Made by a program: the position numbers and the translations under genes
Notes under the pieces: generated by a model
The model's database searches: none
What the model was told of the DNA's origin: nothing
Seen by the model: only the letters and a program-made list of their open reading frames with translations
From: Hormoscilla sp. GUM202
Lineage (GTDB): Bacteria > Cyanobacteriota > Cyanobacteriia > Cyanobacteriales > Desertifilaceae
DNA: 56,561 nucleotides
Direction: 5' to 3'
NCBI GenBank assembly: GCA_005518205.2
Contig: RFFC02000043.1
Coordinates: 1-56,561 of the forward strand
Shown: positions 1-8,220 of the stretch, piece by piece
Layout: every line of letters begins with the position of its first letter
Numbering within the stretch: the stretch's first letter is position 1

Positions 1-62
1 GTCAAGGCTAATGAAACCCTGCTAGCGGTCACCATTATTGACTTGTGTCAATTCAGTTTACG

Positions 63-188
63 CTAAACGAATCGCACCCAAGGCTTTAAATCCACTTTAA
101 CATCGGGAAACTCATACTTAAAGAGATTCACCACAGCGGCCACTTTACCAGCAACTTCAAAATTATTTACCTGTTCGGCTGCGTTCAT
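63..188 (-). pseudogene. Small ORF, probably a truncated conserved cyanobacterial protein
   Basis: A 41-residue ORF on the minus strand ends with DVKVDLKPWVRFV and a TAG stop. The 'DLKPW' stretch resembles the early part of a longer cyanobacterial protein of unknown function that I recall only loosely, so the match is tentative. The reading frame leaves that pattern exactly where the 12-mer GTGCGATTCGTT begins (minus strand, 77 to 66). The same 12-mer starts two recognisable group II intron fragments at 15332 and 16680. I infer, weakly, that insertion of intron-derived or repeat sequence truncated the gene. It may still be translated as a short peptide. Nothing is known of its function. Confidence 0.35.
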
Positions 189-666
189 CGATCTCGCTCC
201 TAATAGTGAAGGATTGTTAGATTCTAGAGTTTGGGTAAAAAACTATCGTTTACCTTCTCACAAACTCAATTACAATAATCTATTTTAAATGAGACTGACA
301 GCATCAAAGGTAACAAAACTGGGCGATCGCCGATATAATTTAACCTTGTTATAATCGGTAGCCCAATTCCTCTCTTGCTACCAAAACAATAGTAAATTAG
401 CTTCAAATAACCTTCCACCGTAGTTTTCAGCTATAGTGAAGGGCGAATGTACGTCCAACATTTACCTGAAATCCTGTAAACTCTAACGGGAGAGTCAGTC
501 CGAAAAAACATCGCTAAAACTTTACTTTTTTTTGAGATTTTCTAACTTAAAAAATGCGAATAGCCAAGAAACAATTGTCAGAATAATTTAACAATTAACA
601 ATGGCTAGTTGTAGGTTGTGGGTTGTTAGTTGTAGGTTGATAAATGACAACTGACCTGATGACTTA
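189..666. other. Intergenic, AT-rich, no gene seen
   Basis: About 480 bases without a convincing gene. It contains one HIP1 octamer near 333, several A/T runs, and near 602-645 a short degenerate tandem heptamer stretch built on 'TAGTTGTAGGTTG'. Divergent or read-through promoters for the flanking minus-strand genes could lie here, but I cannot assign them. Confidence 0.5.
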
Positions 667-1425
667 CTAGGACACCACTAAGGCGAATAAGACAGCAACG
701 CAGGCCCCGATCGCGGTATTGAGAATATTTACCACCTCATTGGTGAGCCAGGTAAATCGCGATTGTAGGGTAGCACCGATCAGACTCTCCAAGTTGGTGG
801 CGATAAAAGCAGATATAACACATAAAAGGACGCCTGTCAAGTTCATCAGACCGACGCCCCAACCCAAAAGGGCGATCGCCACCGAAGCGACTATTCCGGC
901 CAAAGTTCCTTCCAGACTGACAGCCCCTTCCGTGCCCCGGGCCACTGGCTGTAAAGTGGTAATCAGAAAGGTGCGCTGACCGTAGGCTTTTCCCACCTCG
1001 CTGGCGCAGGTGTCGGAGAGTTTAGTGCTGAAACTGGCCACATAGGCTAATAATAGTAAAGACACGGCAGCCTGTGGTTGTCCGAGAAAGTCTACAACCA
1101 GGACTCCCACAGCACAGATAGCAGCAGTCAGGGCCGAACCCCAGACATTTTCCGGTCCTCTGGCGCCGGAACGTTTTTCAGCAATTCCCGCTGCTTCCTT
1201 TTCGGCCATGCCGATGCGGGTGACGCCAGAACCTACCAGAAAATAGAAAGCAACGATGACATAGCCTTGCCAACCCAGAGTCCCCCAGATCAGCACTCCC
1301 AGCACCCAGGCATGTAAGATGCCAGCTAGGGTAAGCAACTTCTTAGGGGCAAACCAGACAATAGCTAGTAAAACTGTGTTTAATGCAACGGCAACGATCC
1401 AAGGATTGAAGATAGTATCAAGCAT
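667..1425 (-). CDS. DUF92 / TIGR00297 family membrane protein (phytyl-phosphate kinase-like)
   Basis: A 252-residue polytopic membrane protein with about six or seven hydrophobic segments. The family features I recognise are the 'HAWVLG' segment early on, the RG(A)RGPENVWGS loop near residues 87-97, 'KLSDTCASEVGKAYG' near residues 135-149 and the 'GTEGAVSLEGTLAG' loop near 163-176. These are typical of DUF92 proteins, which include plant VTE6 and its cyanobacterial homologue. That enzyme phosphorylates phytyl phosphate to the diphosphate and so salvages chlorophyll-derived phytol for tocopherol. Length and loop motifs fit a full-length protein. The gene stands alone, with a divergent VOC gene 46 bp upstream. 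Family assignment is strong; the phytyl-phosphate kinase activity is inferred from family knowledge. Confidence 0.82.
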   Translation of the reverse strand: MLDTIFNPWIVAVALNTVLLAIVWFAPKKLLTLAGILHAWVLGVLIWGTLGWQGYVIVAFYFLVGSGVTRIGMAEKEAAGIAEKRSGARGPENVWGSALTAAICAVGVLVVDFLGQPQAAVSLLLLAYVASFSTKLSDTCASEVGKAYGQRTFLITTLQPVARGTEGAVSLEGTLAGIVASVAIALLGWGVGLMNLTGVLLCVISAFIATNLESLIGATLQSRFTWLTNEVVNILNTAIGACVAVLFALVVS

Positions 1426-1471
1426 GATTAATATTATTCGCTGATGAATGTTTTACCATTAGCCATTAGCC

Positions 1472-1912
1472 ATGAACCCAGTATTATTCCATCTTGCCTT
1501 CCCAGTCACGGACATTGCCAAAACCAAAGAATTCTATGTCGAGGGCTTGGGGTGCCAAGTCGGTCGCGAAACCCGCCAGGCGGTGATTATGAATTTGTAC
1601 GGACATCAAATTGTAGCTCATATGACATATGAACCCCTGACCCCTCAACGGGGAATTTATCCCAGACATTTTGGCTTGATTTTCACTGCTTTGGAAGACT
1701 GGGAAGCTTTGTTGGAGAGGGCGCAACAGCAGCATTTACAATTATACGAGCAGCCAAAGCACCGCTTTCCCGGTCAGTTGACAGAACATCGTACCTTCTT
1801 TTTAGCCGATCCCTTCGGTAATTTGATGGAGTTCAAGTATTACAGTCATGCAGAAGCGATTTTTGGCGCTCGCCAGTTGACCGCCATAGGCGATCGCACG
1901 CCCTCCGAATAA
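1472..1912 (+). CDS. VOC (glyoxalase/bleomycin resistance/dioxygenase) superfamily protein
   Basis: A 146-residue protein with the two beta-alpha-beta-beta-beta modules of the vicinal oxygen chelate fold. 'LFHLAFPVTDIAKTKEFY' near residue 5 carries the first metal-ligand-type His and the classic 'D..K..FY' helix. 'HFGLIF' near residue 66 and 'FFLADPFGNLMEFKYY' near residues 109-124 are the usual second-module motif, with the C-terminal Glu ligand in 'LMEFK'. The substrate cannot be told from sequence. The last ~20 residues after 'KYYSHAEAIFGARQ' end in repeat-like DNA, and the 3' end of the gene is present a second time immediately downstream. The ATG at 1472 is chosen because the conserved fold starts within five residues of it. 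Confidence 0.85.
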   Translation: MNPVLFHLAFPVTDIAKTKEFYVEGLGCQVGRETRQAVIMNLYGHQIVAHMTYEPLTPQRGIYPRHFGLIFTALEDWEALLERAQQQHLQLYEQPKHRFPGQLTEHRTFFLADPFGNLMEFKYYSHAEAIFGARQLTAIGDRTPSE

Positions 1913-1954
1913 GTCAGGTAAGGACTTTAGTCCTTACTACAAACGGCTTTGTAG

Positions 1955-2055
1955 CTTCTTTTTAGCCGCTCCCTTCGGTAATTTGATGGAGTTCAAGTAT
2001 TATAGTCATGCAGAAGCGATTTTTGGCGCTCGCCAGTCGCCATAGGCGATCGCAC
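1955..2055 (+). pseudogene. Tandem duplicate of the 3' end of the VOC gene
   Basis: About 100 bases starting with 'CTTCTTTTTAGCC' repeat positions 1795-1897 with very few differences (one G-to-C, one C-to-T, and a short deletion near the end). The offset is 160 bp. The spacer holds a palindromic element around 1918-1935 (AAGGACTTTAGTCCTT). The copy has no start codon and cannot encode the fold, so it is debris of a tandem duplication. Confidence 0.85.
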
Positions 2056-2501
2056 TTAGGAATAATGGAACAATAGTCCGGACAGTTTTGAGACTCACCT
2101 ACACTAGCTAGTAACCTTCAAGTAATACGTATTTGGTGGTAGGCGCGACCCTCGTCATATGTTCGTAGTTCGTAGTTCGTAGTTCGTAGTTCGTAGTTTG
2201 TTGAATTTGGAATGTAAAATGGCTGAACCTCTTTCTGGGAGAGGATTTCAGCGATTTTATCAAAACTTACAAAAATTTACATAATTCAGTTTACCAATGC
2301 ACACCTACTTACTCACATAATTCTTGACAATCTTGAAAGCCAATTGGCGCAAGGGTTTCGATGCTTTACGTTAGCTTGGGGCTTGACTTTTACCGCGATC
2401 TCTGCTGCCGACGTGCTCCCCAAAGTTGACTTTGGTCTCGATGTATGCTAAACTAAGGTATCTTGCTAAAATGAAAAACTAGCTAAATCCACTAGGAGGA
2501 A
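2056..2501. other. Intergenic region upstream of the FAD oxidoreductase
   Basis: About 450 bases without a gene, containing the tandem octamer array at 2161-2198. A strong ribosome binding site (AGGAGGAA, about 2493-2500) lies directly before the ATG at 2502 and fixes that start. No other structure recognised. Confidence 0.6.
2161..2198. repeat. Tandem octamer array (GTTCGTAG)n
   Basis: Nearly five uninterrupted copies of the 8-mer GTTCGTAG, ending in a degenerate copy. It resembles the short tandemly repeated repetitive sequences common in filamentous cyanobacteria, although those are usually heptamers. Confidence 0.9.
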
Positions 2502-3875
2502 ATGAAAAAATTGGCAATTATCGGTGGTGGCCCGGGAGGACTGATGGCTGCCTACTTACTCGATCGGAAAAGTTCCTACTCTCTCGAAATTACCCTATTT
2601 GAAGCGAGCGATCGCCTGGGAGGAAAAATTATTTCCCAACAATTTAAAAAGGTTCCCCTCCTCTTTGAAGCCGGTGTAGCAGAACTGTACGATTATTCCC
2701 AAAACGGGTTCGATCCCTTACGAGAATTAATCGAAACACTGGGTTTACCTGTCATACCCATGTCAGGAAAAACGATCGCATTCGGCGATCACTTCATTAC
2801 GACGGAAACCGATATCAACCGCTATTTAGGCGAAACTACGCGAGGGGCGATCGATCGTTTTTACGATCGCATCTACTCCCTTATAAGTCCGACTGAATTT
2901 GCCAAGCCAAAGGAGCCTCGCAACAATGATTTTATCTGGGCAAAACGCTCTTTTCAATCCGTACTCGACGAGATTACCGACGCGAAAGCCCGACATTACT
3001 TTAAGGTTCTCTCTCGCAGCGATCTCGCCACCGAACCCCATTTAACAAACGGTCTCTATGGTTTGGAAAACATTTTTATTAGCGAGCCCAACTACGTTCG
3101 GTTGTACTCTATTGAAGGCGGAATCCAACGTTTAGCTCAAGTGCTCGCTAAAGAAATTTCTGCTGGGGTCGAACTCAACTCTCCCGTAGTGCGGATCGAG
3201 AAAGGCGACCGCGACACATATCGCGTTTTCTATCGTCGCGATCGAGCCATCGAACTGCAAGAATTTGACGGAGTTATTGTCGCCTTACCTATTTATTGGT
3301 TTCCCAGTATTGAATGGGGAGAAGCTCAATTGAATATGGCCATACAAAAACACTACGAATATTACGATCGTCCCGCTCACTATCTGCGGATATCAATGCT
3401 ATTTGAATCCCGTTTCTGGCAAGATACGATCGCAGATTCATACTTCACATCAGATGCTTTTGGGGGCTGTTGCATCTATGACGATAGTTCTCGTTACAAT
3501 GCGGGAGGATATGGCGTTCTCAGTTACTTATTAGCTGGAAACGATGCCCTCGTGCTGAACAATTTTCAGGATAGCAAACTTATTGAAAAAGCCCTTGCTA
3601 ACCTGCCAAAATCATTTCTATCCGGTCAAAAACAGTTCTTAGAAGGTCAGGTGCATCGTTGGGTGGGAACCATAAACGCTTTACCCGGCGGTCGCCCAAT
3701 TAAAAGTTTAGAGGAGCGACATTTACCAGAACCCAAAAATCATCCATTCTTGTTCGTTGTTGGGGATTATCTATTCGATTCGACAATGACTGGTCTGATG
3801 CACTCAAGCAATTTTGTCACTACTGAAATTCTCAAGCAATTAGGTATGCGATCTAGTTTGACAAAAGAAGAATAG
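2502..3875 (+). CDS. FAD-dependent amine-oxidase-like oxidoreductase
   Basis: A 457-residue protein beginning with a dinucleotide-binding motif (AIIGGGPGGLMAAYLL, residues 5-20), an acidic residue after the second strand ('LFEASDRLGGKI', where the Glu would bind FAD ribose) and the GG-doublet typical of the flavin amine oxidase/protoporphyrinogen oxidase superfamily. The C-terminal 'LFVVGDYLFDSTMTGLMHSS' is the second FAD-contact motif of this fold. Relatives oxidise amines, carotenoids or porphyrins; the substrate here cannot be told. The start is fixed by the AGGAGGAA ribosome binding site. The downstream genes run in the opposite direction, so it appears monocistronic. Confidence 0.82.
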   Translation: MKKLAIIGGGPGGLMAAYLLDRKSSYSLEITLFEASDRLGGKIISQQFKKVPLLFEAGVAELYDYSQNGFDPLRELIETLGLPVIPMSGKTIAFGDHFITTETDINRYLGETTRGAIDRFYDRIYSLISPTEFAKPKEPRNNDFIWAKRSFQSVLDEITDAKARHYFKVLSRSDLATEPHLTNGLYGLENIFISEPNYVRLYSIEGGIQRLAQVLAKEISAGVELNSPVVRIEKGDRDTYRVFYRRDRAIELQEFDGVIVALPIYWFPSIEWGEAQLNMAIQKHYEYYDRPAHYLRISMLFESRFWQDTIADSYFTSDAFGGCCIYDDSSRYNAGGYGVLSYLLAGNDALVLNNFQDSKLIEKALANLPKSFLSGQKQFLEGQVHRWVGTINALPGGRPIKSLEERHLPEPKNHPFLFVVGDYLFDSTMTGLMHSSNFVTTEILKQLGMRSSLTKEE

Positions 3876-3900
3876 ATATGGCAATACTCCGGACAGTTTT

Positions 3901-4491
3901 TCAGGGGAGCTTGGCTTCCAGGGCCTCTATCACAGCCTCCAGAGCCCGAGCATCTCTCACCATCATAGCATGAGCAAATACAGGCAGCTTGACATTTTTG
4001 CCCAAGGGCATTTGCGAACTTCGTCCCGGTACAATGATAAAATCGTAGGGAGTCCAAATCGAAGTAAAATTCACCTGCTGCAAAACCTCAACATCCCCAT
4101 TCAGATCCTCCAAGAATATACTTGATGGACGCATCTGCACGCCGCCCCGACAAGGGAGCAAGTAAGCCATCCAAGTGCCATGATGGGGTGCGGATATTGT
4201 CATATAACGCTCAACGCGATCGATTCCTCCCAGGCGCTGCATGTAATAGCGAGTCACCAAACCCCCCATGCTCAAACCTACCAAATCTATCTTCTCATCT
4301 GGGGGAAAGTTGCTATCCACATAATCAGCCACCTGAAGCGCCAACTCATCTAATCCTAAGGTAGCATTATTCGGTTGCAGATTAAAGCGGTGAACCTGCC
4401 AACCCCGCCCGGTGAGATGGGCTGACATTTTGTTAAACACGCCCAATTTTCTAAAGATACCGTGAATCAACAATACTTGATTACGCTTCAT
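3901..4491 (-). CDS. Alpha/beta hydrolase (lipase/esterase-like), second of a tandem pair
   Basis: A 196-residue small alpha/beta hydrolase. 'VLLIHGI' (residues 6-12) is the oxyanion-hole strand and 'LVGLSMGGLVTRYY' (near 71-84) contains the GxSxG nucleophile elbow with Ser as nucleophile. 'DFIIVPGRSSQMPLGKN' fits the acid region and a His in 'FAHAMMVRD' is the candidate catalytic His. It overlaps the upstream paralogue (4481-5086) by 11 bp and is very probably co-transcribed and translationally coupled with it. Relatives are triacylglycerol lipase-like or PGAP1-like esterases. The substrate is unknown. Confidence 0.8.
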   Translation of the reverse strand: MKRNQVLLIHGIFRKLGVFNKMSAHLTGRGWQVHRFNLQPNNATLGLDELALQVADYVDSNFPPDEKIDLVGLSMGGLVTRYYMQRLGGIDRVERYMTISAPHHGTWMAYLLPCRGGVQMRPSSIFLEDLNGDVEVLQQVNFTSIWTPYDFIIVPGRSSQMPLGKNVKLPVFAHAMMVRDARALEAVIEALEAKLP

Positions 4492-5086
4492 ATTTATTCC
4501 TTAAAGGTTCCATCAACTCCTGGGCCACCAACCTCAAACTCTGGGAGTCTCTCACCATCCAGGAATGGACCAAGATCGGCACCGTTATCTCCTTACCTAC
4601 TGGCATAGAGGAACTATTAGCTGACAAGATCATCAAATCAAAAGGCGTCCAGATGGAGGTAAAATTTAACCTTGCCAACATAGCCGCATCTCGATTCAAA
4701 TCTTGGAGAAAATCACTGTTAGGACGCAGCTGCCTGCAACCTGGGTTTTGGCGTGCATATCCCAACCAACTGCCGTGATGGGGAGAAGATATAGTAATGA
4801 AGCGTTCTACCCGCGAGATTCCTCCCAGGCGCTGGACGTAGTAGCGACTGATAATGCCTCCCATACTAAAGCCAACCAAGTCAAAAAGCTCATCTGGCCG
4901 AAAAGTTTTCGTCACATAATCAGCCACTTGCCGTGCCAACAGGTCCAGACCACAATCGCCATTACAGGGAATCAAGTTGAGACTGTAGACATCCCAACCC
5001 CGCTGCTTCAGGTATGCAGACATTGTATCGAAGACAACTACCGTGTCGTCAATGCCGTGGATCAGCAACACTCGATTGCGCTTCAT
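4481..5086 (-). CDS. Alpha/beta hydrolase (lipase/esterase-like), first of a tandem pair
   Basis: A 201-residue paralogue of the downstream hydrolase, clearly alignable end to end: 'MKRNRVLLIHGID', 'LDLLARQVADYV', 'LVGFSMGGIISRYYVQRLGG', 'TISSPHHGSW' and 'DSQSLRLVAQEL' all have equivalents there. The GFSMGG elbow carries the nucleophile Ser, and the His in 'VHSWMVRD' is the candidate catalytic His. The tandem arrangement and the 11-bp overlap suggest gene duplication followed by operon-like coupling. Substrate unknown. Confidence 0.8.
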   Translation of the reverse strand: MKRNRVLLIHGIDDTVVVFDTMSAYLKQRGWDVYSLNLIPCNGDCGLDLLARQVADYVTKTFRPDELFDLVGFSMGGIISRYYVQRLGGISRVERFITISSPHHGSWLGYARQNPGCRQLRPNSDFLQDLNRDAAMLARLNFTSIWTPFDLMILSANSSSMPVGKEITVPILVHSWMVRDSQSLRLVAQELMEPLRNKYEA

Positions 5087-5474
5087 AGAAGAGTTTACCG
5101 TTTTTCTCGTGCCATCTCATAGCGCTACCCTCGTTCCCAGGCTCTGCCTGGGAACGAACTTCTAGAGGCTCCTGCCTCTAATGCCATATCTCAGTCTAAC
5201 TGATGTCGGACGCGAAAACCGACCGATCTAGGAGGACTGAAGTCCTCACTACAAACAGCATTTTCAGCACATATGTCAGTATAATCAACAGTGACAGCAG
5301 TTTCAAGCCCAGAGCATTATCTAAGTATTTATACTATAGCTGAGATAAAAGTAAAGTTTTATAAAGAAGTATCAACTTTTCTTGTCTGCGTTCCCGGTCG
5401 GGCTTGATAATTGAATGAGTCTGCCACCGCAGTCACCAACTCAATGAGAAAAAGCCATAGGAGCATTTGTAATC
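5087..5474. other. Intergenic with palindromic GTTCCCAGGC...GCCTGGGAAC element
   Basis: A palindromic repeat lies near 5131-5157 (GTTCCCAGGC, loop, GCCTGGGAAC), the most frequent repeat family in this window. A second palindrome, GAGGACTGAAGTCCTC, lies near 5231-5246. The rest is AT-rich and probably holds the promoter of the gene at 5475. No coding evidence. Confidence 0.65.
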
Positions 5475-5924
5475 ATGGGACCGTTAAAAAATCTGTTTGG
5501 TGGAAAAAAGGGAAAATCTGGTAAAGACACCAAGTTCTCCGTTAAATTCGGCGACCAGGGGCAGTCAGCTGAACCGGCAGCGCCAGCCACAGCAGAAACA
5601 ACCCCAGCAGTGTCACTAGCTACAGCCAAAGCGGAGGCTCTCCAGGCGAAGAAAGCCAAAATGGCGGCGATCGAAGCTGAAAAGGCCGTCGCCAAGAAAG
5701 GCAAAACTGTTGCACCAAAGCAGCCTCAGCCAACTGCTGCCAAGACGGCGACGAAGGCTCCCGAACCGGAGAGCGCCAATTTTGCTCCCACATACTTAAA
5801 CCCGGCTAATGCTCTGAATGCTGGACGCCGACGCCCGGGTCCCAGCATGAACTCGTTTATGACCATGGCACGTCAGGCAAAAATCCCCAAGGTAACACCC
5901 AAGCTACCCAAAACCAAAAAATAA
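5475..5924 (+). CDS. Small Ala/Lys/Pro-rich protein with a conserved-looking C-terminus
   Basis: A 149-residue, strongly basic, low-complexity protein. The N-terminus (MGPLKNLFGGKKGKSGK) is followed by a long Ala/Lys-rich stretch likely to be helical or disordered. A more ordered-looking C-terminal block contains 'APTYLNPANALNAGRRRPGPSMNSFMTMARQ' spread over residues 106-136, then a Lys/Pro-rich tail. There is no signal peptide or membrane segment. The C-terminal block resembles small hypothetical proteins I have seen in cyanobacteria, but no function is known to me. Codon use and HIP1 content match the neighbours, so I think it is a real native gene. Confidence 0.65.
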   Translation: MGPLKNLFGGKKGKSGKDTKFSVKFGDQGQSAEPAAPATAETTPAVSLATAKAEALQAKKAKMAAIEAEKAVAKKGKTVAPKQPQPTAAKTATKAPEPESANFAPTYLNPANALNAGRRRPGPSMNSFMTMARQAKIPKVTPKLPKTKK

Positions 5925-6372
5925 CTGGCAAGTGGTCAGTTGACAGCGATGTTCCTCTCGTTCCCTGACGAAGGCTCATGTACTCTAGAGGATCTCGCCC
6001 TAGCTCGTCTGGGCTAAAATGGTCGGGCCAAATGTTTTTCTGAAGATAGAGCATATTGGCTCGAAATGTTTGCTAACCATTTTAAGCTAGACGAGCTACT
6101 GCGCTTGGTTAACGATGCTGTAGAGTTTTGAGAAAGACCAGAGCGCTGTATAACTGAAAGGCAGGATCCCAATCAGTTTCCGATGGAATAAACTGGATCT
6201 TCGGGATAAGTACATCAGTTCCGCAAAAGCCTTGTTTATTAGAAGTGGGTGATTCGCCCGCATCGAATTGTTGCGAGAGAGAAACTGATTGGGACTCATT
6301 GCAATAGGATGTTCAAATACCCTGACAGTTAAGACCGTTGTGTCCACTGAAGACAAGCAAGGAGTGTTCGTT
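5925..6372. other. Intergenic region upstream of the secreted lectin protein
   Basis: About 450 bases with no convincing gene. A GGAG ribosome binding site at 6361-6364 precedes the ATG at 6373. Otherwise I see nothing in it. Confidence 0.5.
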
Positions 6373-7398
6373 ATGAAACCCAAAAAAGCCTTTGCATTAG
6401 CCTTCTTAGTTAGCTCATGTTTGTTGTATGCTAACAGACATGCCCAAGCAGATTGTACAAGGTGGCATCCTCATCACTGTGGCGTCAATGATATAAGAAG
6501 AGAAATTGATAATTGCATCAATGGCGGTGGGTGTTCTCTACCTGCTGATGAAGCTTGGGGTGAAGCTGGCAGGATTGCATATAGAGCTGCTCAAGAGGCA
6601 ATAGCAGCTAATAATTTTAGACTGCCCGCTGAGTCTCTTGATTCTTTTCAGAAAAGACGTCTCCGACCCCACTACGGAGACTTAGTCGATCGAGTCAGGG
6701 TTAAATATGGAGCCACTACTTTAGATAATTGGAGAGCTGGTGTTTACAGGATAAGTACTCCTTCTGATGGACAAACCTTTTGTAACGATATTTATATTAC
6801 AAGACGTTATCGTCCCAATGATTTTGACCTCCTGGAGTTAATTGCTCATGAAATGATGCATAGCTTACAGTGCCAGAGATTCGGTGGAGCATCTAATTTT
6901 GGGTACCACTACTTCAAAGAATATAAGAGGGCCAATCAAAATTATAGAAACAATAAACTTGAGAGAGAAGCATATGATTTTGTGGCGAGTATTGACTTGC
7001 GTACCGAGCCTGCATCTGGACGTCATGTAGATTGGACACATAATTTTGGAGACCGAATTGGAAGTCATCGAGAAATGCCAGAAGGTTCTTTTCTACAGTC
7101 AGGTGATGGGCGATGGAAAATGGTTATTCAGGGTGACGGAAACTTGGTTATTTATGGCCCTGGCAATCGTCCGATTTGGGCAAGTAACACTGATGGAAGA
7201 GGGGTACCTTCATTTAGACTTGCTATGCAGTCAGACGGGAATTTAGTCATTTATGGAAGAAATAGTGCAACTTGGGCCAGCAATACTGATGGAAAAGGGG
7301 TTGGCCCCTTCACATTAGTCATGCAAAACGATGCGAATCTAGTGATTTACGATTCCAGAGGTACTCCAACTTGGGTTTCAAACACATGCTGCCGCTAA
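6373..7398 (+). CDS. Secreted protein: HExxH metallopeptidase-like domain plus B-lectin domain
   Basis: A 341-residue protein. The ATG at 6373 follows a GGAG site and opens a clear signal peptide (MKPKKAFALAFLVSSCLLYA...HAQA, cleavage near residue 26); an in-frame ATG at 6289 would add an implausible leader. The middle contains 'LIAHEMMHSLQC' near residue 160, an HExxH zinc motif, followed about 40 residues later by 'EREAYDF', giving an HExxH...ExxAxxF layout like DUF4157-type metallopeptidase domains. The last ~105 residues are a bulb-type mannose-binding lectin domain with three QxDxNxVxY carbohydrate sites (QGDGNLVIY, QSDGNLVIY, QNDANLVIY). Exported and probably sugar-targeted. Peptidase activity is inferred from the motif only. 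Confidence 0.8.
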   Translation: MKPKKAFALAFLVSSCLLYANRHAQADCTRWHPHHCGVNDIRREIDNCINGGGCSLPADEAWGEAGRIAYRAAQEAIAANNFRLPAESLDSFQKRRLRPHYGDLVDRVRVKYGATTLDNWRAGVYRISTPSDGQTFCNDIYITRRYRPNDFDLLELIAHEMMHSLQCQRFGGASNFGYHYFKEYKRANQNYRNNKLEREAYDFVASIDLRTEPASGRHVDWTHNFGDRIGSHREMPEGSFLQSGDGRWKMVIQGDGNLVIYGPGNRPIWASNTDGRGVPSFRLAMQSDGNLVIYGRNSATWASNTDGKGVGPFTLVMQNDANLVIYDSRGTPTWVSNTCCR

Positions 7399-7880
7399 GT
7401 ATCCTATCGGAGTTATAGCAGTTCTCAGATTAGTGTGATATGCTGTTGGGGAGATTGCTAACCCTCCTGGCGTCGGGCCGCTGCGCTAGCGGGGGGGGGT
7501 AGTGATAAACATGTAGTGATGCCATGCCTGCCCTAGTCTGTCCCAATAGGTGTGGGGATGTGGCATTTTCAATTTTTAGGCTGGGAGCTGAAATGCCTGA
7601 AATATCGTTATTTGACTTGCCGTTGGATGCCACTATTGCGATCACCGTCTGAGCTTTCTTGTGCTAACATCACTACTTGTGACCCACTACCGGTAACTCT
7701 ATAAAAGCATAAGTTACTCGCTAGTCTCCCCCCCCCCTCATAATGACAAATAGGCTATTGTGCTATACCACATCAATTTGAGAAATGCTATACTCGCAAG
7801 AAAACAATAAAAATGTATTAGTCCGTAGATTGGGTTGACGTTACCCAACGCAACCTTAGCTATTGGTTGGGTTTCGTGCC
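7399..7880. other. Intergenic with homopolymer runs and a palindromic repeat
   Basis: It holds a 9-G run near 7491-7499 and a C-run near 7730-7738. At about 7829-7893 there is a degenerate inverted repeat built on 'TTGGGTTGACGTTACCCAACG' and its partner 'GGTTGGGTTTCGTGCC...AACCC', a familiar cyanobacterial palindrome type. No protein-coding evidence. Confidence 0.6.
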
Positions 7881-8101
7881 TCAACCCAACCTACAGTTTA
7901 CCAAACGATGTTCCCGAACGGCAGCAAATTCAAGGCAGGCCAGAATGTCTTGCTCTGTCAGTTCAGGAAAGTCCTCTAAAATTTCAGCATAAGACATTCC
8001 GGCTGCCAACTAGCCAAGCACGTCATAAACAGTGATACGCATACACGGGCTTACCACCCCCGCTTATCCCGCTCAATTGTAATCAGGTCGCGATAGCTCA
8101 T
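7881..8101 (-). pseudogene. Degenerate DUF433 family gene (antitoxin-like)
   Basis: On the minus strand from the ATG at 8101 the sequence reads MSYRDLITIERDKR, the typical start of a DUF433 protein. It then goes out of frame at the 'GGKP' turn, resumes as RITVYDVLG, hits a TAG where a Trp is expected, and continues with 'AAGMSYAEILEDFPEL', 'TEQDILACLEFAA' and 'REHRLVN'. These are the family's hallmark blocks, so the assignment is good. One frameshift, a short deletion and an in-frame stop mean it cannot be functional. DUF433 proteins are often antitoxin components; no partner toxin gene is adjacent. Confidence 0.75.
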
Positions 8102-8220
8102 GGTCCATGGATATTGAGGATCTAGTCTAGCTTAACACATGACGGTACTGACTCTCCATGTCTCATTATACATCTCGAATAAATTGCTATACAATAGAGC
8201 CAAGGTAACAGATTAAGATT

